A stretch of 19,737 nucleotides of DNA from contig JBJENV010000043.1 of assembly GCA_051880375.1 (NCBI GenBank), positions 1 through 19,737 on the forward strand, written 5' to 3'. The number at the start of each line of letters is the position of its first letter. Position 1 is the first letter of the stretch. The DNA is from SIG299 sp051880375. Its GTDB lineage: Bacteria; Bacillota; Clostridia; Lachnospirales; Lachnospiraceae. The notes beneath the pieces were generated by a model. That model did no database searches. It worked only from the letters and a program-made list of their open reading frames with translations, and was not told where the DNA came from. Both the position numbers and the translations under genes were made by a program. Shown piece by piece: positions 14,690 to 19,737 of this stretch.

Positions 14690-15187
14690 ATGAATAACAA
14701 TTGCTTTCAAGGTTTTTTATCAAACTGTACTGCAAAAAACAATGAAGAGTATAAAGCCGTACTGCAAAAGCGCATGCGTGCGATGCTTGTTCTTTTGTTA
14801 CTTGGGATAGTGATACTCAGTATCGTCGGCGTCCTTATGCTTCTGCAACCGGATTTTGTACAAAACAACTATTATGCCGGCTGGTTTATGGGGCTCAGCA
14901 CCGGATTAATTTTGGGTTCCGTCCTGATTATTCTGAAGCTTCGCCGCACCATGAACAATGAACTGCTTTTAAAAGAGGCAAGGCTGTCAGAAACCGACGA
15001 ACGCGAAAAAGAAATTTCCGACCGTGCACTGAAGCTGACTTTAAAAACGCTTCTGCTGACACTCTATCTGCTCCTGTTTTTCTGCACCTTTGTTTCTGTC
15101 GAGGCGCTGACTGTTCTGTATTTACTGATTGCGGAATTTTTCATCTGCTATCTCTTATACAGAAAATACTACAGCACAAAGCTGTAA
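14690..15187 (+). CDS. Four-TM integral membrane protein of unknown function
   Basis: A 165-residue protein with AAGGAGG upstream. Four hydrophobic segments are visible at about 31-53, 62-83, 118-138 and 141-158. Between segments two and three lies a strongly charged loop (about 84-115) containing ETDEREKEISDRA; a DERxxxI-type phrase is found in other small predicted membrane proteins encoded next to XRE regulators. I do not recognise a defined function. It lies 27 bases after the regulator and 48 bases before the ABC ATPase, so it is part of the same operon. It might act as a sensor or accessory subunit of the exporter. No catalytic motif is visible. Confidence 0.8.
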   Translation: MNNNCFQGFLSNCTAKNNEEYKAVLQKRMRAMLVLLLLGIVILSIVGVLMLLQPDFVQNNYYAGWFMGLSTGLILGSVLIILKLRRTMNNELLLKEARLSETDEREKEISDRALKLTLKTLLLTLYLLLFFCTFVSVEALTVLYLLIAEFFICYLLYRKYYSTKL

Positions 15188-15235
15188 GTAGCAAAATAAA
15201 CACACTCAATAATGATTATAGAAAGGAAGCTCAGT

Positions 15236-16018
15236 ATGGAAGAAATATTACAAGTCACAGGTCTGAAAAAGACCTTCAAGCTTTCCTCCAAGCAGCAAAA
15301 GCTTGAAAAAGCAAATACAAAGGTAAAGGTGGCAGTCAATGATTTGTCCTTTACCGCCTATCGTGGCGAGGTATTTGGTCTTTTAGGTCCAAACGGCGCC
15401 GGAAAGACTACCACTCTCCGCATGCTCGCCACTCTGATAAAGCCGGAGGAAGGGGATGCCATCCTGGATGGTGTCAGCATCGTAAAACAGCCGGAGGAGG
15501 TGCGAAAGAAAATCGGCTTTTTAACCAGCGAATTAAAGCTGGAAGAGTTCTTCACGCCAAACTATCTGTATGACTTTTTCTCGGAATTACATAATGTTCC
15601 CGCAGAAATCGCCGCGGAACGAAAAAAGGACTATTTTAAACGGTTCGGAATTGATGAATTTGCCGAAGTAAAGATTGGAAATCTCTCTACCGGCATGAAG
15701 CAAAAAATCTCCTTAATCATTTCTCTGGTTCATGACCCGGACGTTATTATTTTTGACGAGCCGACCAACGGTCTGGATGTCCTGACCGCCAGGGTAGTCA
15801 CGGACTTCCTTCTGGACTTAAAAGACAGAGGTAAGACAATCCTTGTCTCAACCCATATTTTCAGTCTGATTGAAAAAATCTGTGACAGAGTCGGCATCAT
15901 CATTCAGGGGCAGATGACAGTCTGCGGTTCGTTAACTGAAATCTGTCAGGGCATGAGTCTGGAAGACCGCTTTTTTGAAATTTATAAAGAAAGGATGGAC
16001 GCTGACAATGAAAGGTAA
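15236..16018 (+). CDS. ABC transporter ATP-binding protein, NatA-like
   Basis: ATG at 15236 is preferred (GAAAGGAAG nine bases upstream) over an in-frame ATG at 15212. The product is 260 residues. Walker A is GPNGAGKTT (51-59, Lys57), the ABC signature is LSTGMKQK rather than LSGGQ, Walker B is VIIFDEPTNGLD, and the H-loop is STHIF. LSTGMKQ is typical of the ABC-2/NatA branch, whose members power export of sodium, drugs or peptides together with a separate permease. An unusual basic insertion (about 17-31, rich in Lys/Gln) precedes the first strand of the nucleotide-binding fold. The last 11 bases overlap the permease gene start, suggesting translational coupling. The cargo cannot be named. 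Confidence 0.93.
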   Translation: MEEILQVTGLKKTFKLSSKQQKLEKANTKVKVAVNDLSFTAYRGEVFGLLGPNGAGKTTTLRMLATLIKPEEGDAILDGVSIVKQPEEVRKKIGFLTSELKLEEFFTPNYLYDFFSELHNVPAEIAAERKKDYFKRFGIDEFAEVKIGNLSTGMKQKISLIISLVHDPDVIIFDEPTNGLDVLTARVVTDFLLDLKDRGKTILVSTHIFSLIEKICDRVGIIIQGQMTVCGSLTEICQGMSLEDRFFEIYKERMDADNER

Positions 16019-17186
16019 TACCTGGACCATAATGAAAAAAGAATTTGCCCGTTTTTTCGGGGACAAACGGTTGATGTTTTCTACGTTGTTCCTGCCGGGT
16101 CTCATGATTTATGTTGTGTATAGTCTTCTTGGCATGATTATGACAAAACAGCTGATTTCCGAAGAAAATTTCGTTGCCGTAGGCTATGTACAAAATATGC
16201 CGAAAGAACTGGAACCTACTCTTTCCGAGCTTCCGGTAGCATGGAAAACGATGGTAAGCGACGATATTTCCGAGATTCAAACAGCAATTGCTGAAAAGGA
16301 AGTCGATCTCCTTGTTCTCTTTCCGGAAAATTTTATGGAGGACATCACTTCATATGATATTATGTCCGGCTGTGCGGCTCCAAATATAGAAATTTACTAC
16401 AATTCGTCCAAACCGGAATCAAGCGATGTCCACAACCTATTAACTACCAGACTGGACGCCTACGAGGCATCCTTAACAAACCGTTTTGACATCAATTCCG
16501 AAGGAAAAAAATACGATATGGCAGGAGAAAAGGATATCACCGGACGCATGTTTTCTCTGCTTCTCCCGATGTTATTGATGAACTTTCTGTTCAGCGCCTC
16601 CAACTCCGTGGCATTAACATCCGTTGCCGGGGAGAAGGAACGCGGAACCATTGCCACCCTGCTTGTCACTCCGATGAAAAGGTCCTCTCTGGCATGGGGA
16701 AAAATCATCAGTCTCAGTTGCTTTGCTCTTCTTTCCGGCACTTCCAGTTTTATCGGCATTATGCTTGCCATGCCGAATCTGATGGGAAGTCTTTCCGGAC
16801 TGAGTGTTTCCTACTATACGACCGGAGATTACCTACTGCTGCTCGGCATCATTTTATCCACTGTACTGCTTTTGGTCGCACTGATTTCCAACATTTCCGC
16901 TTATGCGAAAACACTCCGGGAGGCCTCCAACATCTGCTCTCCTTTGATGATTCTTACCATGCTTTTAAACCTCATTCCTCTTATGGGGAACAAACTGCTG
17001 CATCAGACCGGACTATACTTTATTCCTGTATTTAACAGTGTTCTCAGCATGAATACGATTTTTTCGTTTCAGGCAGATACGACACAGGTGCTGATTACGA
17101 TTGCGACAAATATCTTCTGTACCATCCTCTTAACCGTCGTTTTAAGTAAACTGTTTAACAGTGAAAAAGCAATGTTTGCGAAATAA
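16008..17186 (+). CDS. ABC-2 type transporter permease, NatB-like
   Basis: ATG at 16008 has GAAAGGATGG upstream and overlaps the ATPase gene by 11 bases. The product has 392 residues. The arrangement is that of NatB/ABC-2 permeases: a first TM at about 22-43, a large extracytoplasmic region to about residue 175, then five hydrophobic segments. A cytoplasmic coupling phrase EKERGTIATLLVTPMKR follows the second TM and is a hallmark of this family. With the NatA-like ATPase it forms an exporter; NatAB of Bacillus subtilis exports sodium, but homologues serve other substrates including antimicrobials. Its position under a small XRE regulator suggests stress-inducible export. A terminator follows six bases after the stop. 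Confidence 0.92.
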   Translation: MKGNTWTIMKKEFARFFGDKRLMFSTLFLPGLMIYVVYSLLGMIMTKQLISEENFVAVGYVQNMPKELEPTLSELPVAWKTMVSDDISEIQTAIAEKEVDLLVLFPENFMEDITSYDIMSGCAAPNIEIYYNSSKPESSDVHNLLTTRLDAYEASLTNRFDINSEGKKYDMAGEKDITGRMFSLLLPMLLMNFLFSASNSVALTSVAGEKERGTIATLLVTPMKRSSLAWGKIISLSCFALLSGTSSFIGIMLAMPNLMGSLSGLSVSYYTTGDYLLLLGIILSTVLLLVALISNISAYAKTLREASNICSPLMILTMLLNLIPLMGNKLLHQTGLYFIPVFNSVLSMNTIFSFQADTTQVLITIATNIFCTILLTVVLSKLFNSEKAMFAK

Positions 17187-17191
17187 GAAAG

Positions 17192-17226
17192 AGGGACCTG
17201 ACAGAATTGCCGGGTCCCTTTTTTTT
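17192..17226 (+). terminator. Rho-independent terminator, probably bidirectional
   Basis: Stem AGGGACC (17192-17198) with GGTCCCT (17213-17219), 14-base loop, then a run of eight Ts ending at 17226. The convergent ABC exporter gene ends at 17246, and on the minus strand the hairpin is followed by a T-rich CTTTCTTATTT, so it may serve both directions. Confidence 0.85.
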
Positions 17227-17245
17227 ATGTATGATTTTCTATCTC

Positions 17246-19018
17246 TTATTCATTTGTCAGCTGCGATGTATACAACTGATAATACAGTCCCTTGTTTTCC
17301 ATCAGTTCATCGTGGCTTCCGCTCTCGGCAATCTGACCGTCACTGATATACATAATCCGGTCACAGCCCTTAATCGTAGAGATTCGGTGCGCTACGATAA
17401 ACGAGGTACGATTTTTAAGCAACTGCTTGATACCCTCCTGCACCAGTAATTCGGTGTTGGTATCAATCGATGAGGTTGCCTCATCCAGAATTAAAATCTT
17501 CGGGTCGCTGAGCAGAGTTCTTGCAAAAGAAAGCAGCTGTCTTTGTCCCGCCGAAAGCATGTCGCCGCGCTCGTTGACCTGCGTGTAATAGCCGTCCGGC
17601 AGCTTACTGATAAATTCATCCGCATACACCTGCTTTGCCGCCGCAATACATTCTTCATCGGTAGCGGTCAGACGTCCGTAACGGATGTTTTCCATAATCG
17701 TACCGGAGAAAATAAACGTATCCTGCAGCATGATACCCATCTGACTGCGGATGGAACGGAGCGTTGCCTTTGCTATGTCGTGGTCATCAATCAGTACCTG
17801 TCCGCTCTTAATATTGTAGAAACGTGATACCAGGTTGACAATCGTCGATTTTCCGGCGCCGGTCGGACCGACAAGTGCAATGCTTTCTCCCGCTGCCGCA
17901 TGGAAACTGACATCCTTTAAAATCGGGCGGTCCTTTTCGTACTCGAATACCACGTGCTCAAACTTTACATCACCCTTCATCGGCGGAAGCTCTTCGGCAT
18001 CCGGCTCGTCCGTTACCGTCACCGGTTCATCCATCAGCTGGAAGATTCGCTCCAGATAAGATACCGTATTAATCAGCTGATTGTAATTGCTGCTGATGTT
18101 CTGTATCGGCTGCCAGAAACGGCTGGCATAGCTTGTCATCGCAATGACCACGCCGACCTGTAAGCTATCCCTGAAATAAAGGATGCCTACAATATACAGC
18201 GCATACGTTGTGATTTTTGTCAGTATCAATGTCATCGGCCAGATGCTGTGGTTTACCGTAACCGCCTTCATAAATGCCTTTTTTGCTTCCAGCGAAAGCT
18301 CCTGGTTAATGCCGCTGTTTACTTCTTCTCTGGCAAAGCTCTGGGTTACTCTCTCTCCGTTGATACTTTCCGCAAGATATGCGGTATAGTTGGACTGCTT
18401 GTTTGCCTGCATCTGCCATGCTCTTCTCTGTACCTTTTTAATGGCAAACAGGAAAATGACAAATACCGGGATACCGGAAAACACCACCAAAGAAAGACCC
18501 GGATGCAAATACAGCATAAAACCGGCAATCAAAAGCAGGCTGAGTCCCTCCAGTACCATGCTGATCATACCGTTTGTCAAAAAGTCGGATACCGAGTTGA
18601 CATAGTTGATGACACGAACCAGTATTTTTCCGTGCGGTCTGCTGTCAAAATAGTCAAACGGAAGCTCCTGTAAATGCACAAACAAGTCTCTGCGGATATC
18701 CCGGATGATTGCCTGACCGGCTCTTGCCGTAGCGCGGGACCGCATTTTATTGCAGACTGCCTGAACCACCACCGTACAGATAATTGCCACACCCGCAAGG
18801 ATGAGTGATTTTACCGCTTTGTTCGGGATATATTCGTCAATGGCATTCTGCGTAAACAGCGGGAGCAGCAATCCGCAGATAATGGATACCATGCTGAAAC
18901 AGAAGGCTGCAAAAAACAGCTTCTTATAACGCTTTACATACACCATACTGCGAAGCAGTTGTGAAACATCAAATTTGCTTTCCAGCGTTTCATCTACGTT
19001 GTACTTATTTCTTGCCAT
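17246..19018 (-). CDS. ABC exporter half-subunit with consensus ATP site residues
   Basis: A 590-residue type IV ABC exporter half: six TM helices (about residues 33-310) followed by the nucleotide-binding domain. Walker A is GPTGAGKST (384-392, Lys390), the signature is LSAGQ (488-492, with Ala for the usual Gly), Walker B is ILILDE with catalytic Glu513, and the H-loop histidine is His544. It overlaps the preceding exporter gene by one base (TGATG), so the two are translated together and form a heterodimer of the BmrCD/LmrCD/TM287-288 type. The altered signature pairs with the partner's degenerate Walker B, exactly as expected for the non-hydrolytic site of such dimers. Substrate unknown; multidrug or lipid-linked cargo is usual for relatives. 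Transcription ends at the shared terminator 20 bases downstream. Confidence 0.95.
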   Translation of the reverse strand: MARNKYNVDETLESKFDVSQLLRSMVYVKRYKKLFFAAFCFSMVSIICGLLLPLFTQNAIDEYIPNKAVKSLILAGVAIICTVVVQAVCNKMRSRATARAGQAIIRDIRRDLFVHLQELPFDYFDSRPHGKILVRVINYVNSVSDFLTNGMISMVLEGLSLLLIAGFMLYLHPGLSLVVFSGIPVFVIFLFAIKKVQRRAWQMQANKQSNYTAYLAESINGERVTQSFAREEVNSGINQELSLEAKKAFMKAVTVNHSIWPMTLILTKITTYALYIVGILYFRDSLQVGVVIAMTSYASRFWQPIQNISSNYNQLINTVSYLERIFQLMDEPVTVTDEPDAEELPPMKGDVKFEHVVFEYEKDRPILKDVSFHAAAGESIALVGPTGAGKSTIVNLVSRFYNIKSGQVLIDDHDIAKATLRSIRSQMGIMLQDTFIFSGTIMENIRYGRLTATDEECIAAAKQVYADEFISKLPDGYYTQVNERGDMLSAGQRQLLSFARTLLSDPKILILDEATSSIDTNTELLVQEGIKQLLKNRTSFIVAHRISTIKGCDRIMYISDGQIAESGSHDELMENKGLYYQLYTSQLTNE

Positions 19019-19737
19019 CAGAATGCACCTCCTTCCAGAGCTGCCGCAATTTCTTCTTTTCCGGCAAGTCCCTGCTGGATACGGTAAATCTTATAGTAAT
19101 AGCCCTGTTTATCAAGCAGTTCCTTATGAGTTCCCTGTTCGGTAATTCTGCCGTTTTCCAGTACGATAATGAAATCTGCATTTTTTACTGCCGTAATTCT
19201 CTGTGCCACAATCAGCTTGGTAGCTTTCTTTTCTCTTGCCGCAATGTGCTCCTGAATATACTTTTCCGTTTCCAAATCCACCGCAGAAGTCGTGTCGTCT
19301 AACATTAAAATCGGTGCATTCATGGCAAGCGCTCTCGCCAGAGCCAGACGCTGCTTCTGACCACCGGAAAGTCCCATTCCCCGCTCGCCGACAATCGTAT
19401 CATACCCTTCTGGAAGCTTTGTAACAAAGCTGTCCGCATCCGCATCTACCGCCGACCGGATGACTTCTTCCATGGATGCGTCGGGCACGCCGTAGGCAAT
19501 GTTTGATTCTGCCGTATCAGAAAACAGGAATACATCCTGCAGGGCAATTCCGATGTTTCTGCGAAGGTGCTGGAGCTGATACTTTTTCACATCCACACCG
19601 TCAATCATGACGCATCCCTTTGTGACATCCACAAAGCGGGAAATCACATTCAGTAATGTTGTTTTTCCGGAACCGGTAGCGCCCATAATACCTACGGTAG
19701 ATCCGGCAGGAATATGTAAATTAATGTCCTTTAATAC
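19018..19737 (-). CDS. ABC exporter half-subunit with degenerate Walker B (partial, N-terminus outside window)
   Basis: The frame is open to the window edge, so about 239 residues (most of the nucleotide-binding domain) are visible and the TM domain is missing. Walker A is GATGSGKTT, the signature is canonical LSGGQKQR, and Walker B reads ILMLDDTTSAVD, with Asp in place of the catalytic Glu. The H-loop is VAQRIT, so the switch histidine is glutamine. Both changes mark the degenerate subunit of a heterodimeric exporter. Its canonical signature would complete the hydrolytic site formed with the neighbouring subunit's Walker A/B. The stop codon overlaps the next start by one base. No promoter can be seen because the 5' end is outside the window. 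Confidence 0.93.
   Translation of the reverse strand, partial: VLKDINLHIPAGSTVGIMGATGSGKTTLLNVISRFVDVTKGCVMIDGVDVKKYQLQHLRRNIGIALQDVFLFSDTAESNIAYGVPDASMEEVIRSAVDADADSFVTKLPEGYDTIVGERGMGLSGGQKQRLALARALAMNAPILMLDDTTSAVDLETEKYIQEHIAAREKKATKLIVAQRITAVKNADFIIVLENGRITEQGTHKELLDKQGYYYKIYRIQQGLAGKEEIAAALEGGAF

Overview
The window looks like a chromosomal segment of a low-to-moderate G+C Gram-positive anaerobe of the class Clostridia, most likely a Lachnospiraceae gut commensal. The reasons are the Gram-positive style ribosome binding sites and sigma-A promoters, a surface pullulanase with a C-terminal membrane/cell-wall tail, an AAA-ATPase/PD-(D/E)XK gene of a type abundant in this group, and Dlt-like and NatAB-like modules. 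The taxonomic call is inference from gene content, not from a marker gene. No rRNA, tRNA, CRISPR array or transposase was seen.

Region 1 (1-7733, minus strand) is a seven-gene operon and the most interesting part. Read 5' to 3' it encodes a lipoprotein with a transglutaminase-like domain, a membrane-anchored Ig-repeat protein with a second transglutaminase-like domain, an Asp/Glu-racemase-family enzyme, an adenylation enzyme of the DltA type, an acyl carrier protein of the DltC type, an MBOAT acyltransferase of the DltB type, and an SGNH-fold, DltD-like protein cut by the window edge. Together these look like a diverged D-alanylation-like pathway: amino acid racemisation, activation, carrier loading, export across the membrane by the MBOAT, and transfer to a surface polymer. 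The MBOAT ends in FIYNQF, matching the tyrosine 'acyl shuttle' hexapeptide, the adenylation domain lacks the cysteine linked to D-Ala choice in DltA, and the SGNH block-I serine is replaced by cysteine. A strong promoter lies upstream of the operon and a second one lies just after the adenylation gene.

Region 2 (7744-11659) has pulA, a secreted type I pullulanase with its own promoter and terminator, and divergently an orphan carbamate-kinase-like gene ending in a long hairpin.

Region 3 (11688-14243, minus) holds an AAA-ATPase-like/PD-(D/E)XK protein followed by a SAM-dependent methyltransferase.

Region 4 (14297-17226, plus) is a four-gene operon: an XRE-family regulator, a four-TM membrane protein, and a NatA/NatB-like ABC-2 exporter. 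A consensus promoter is overlapped by an inverted repeat that may be the regulator's operator. Region 5 (17246-19737, minus) is a translationally coupled pair of ABC exporter half-subunits. Their motifs predict a heterodimer with one consensus and one degenerate ATP site.
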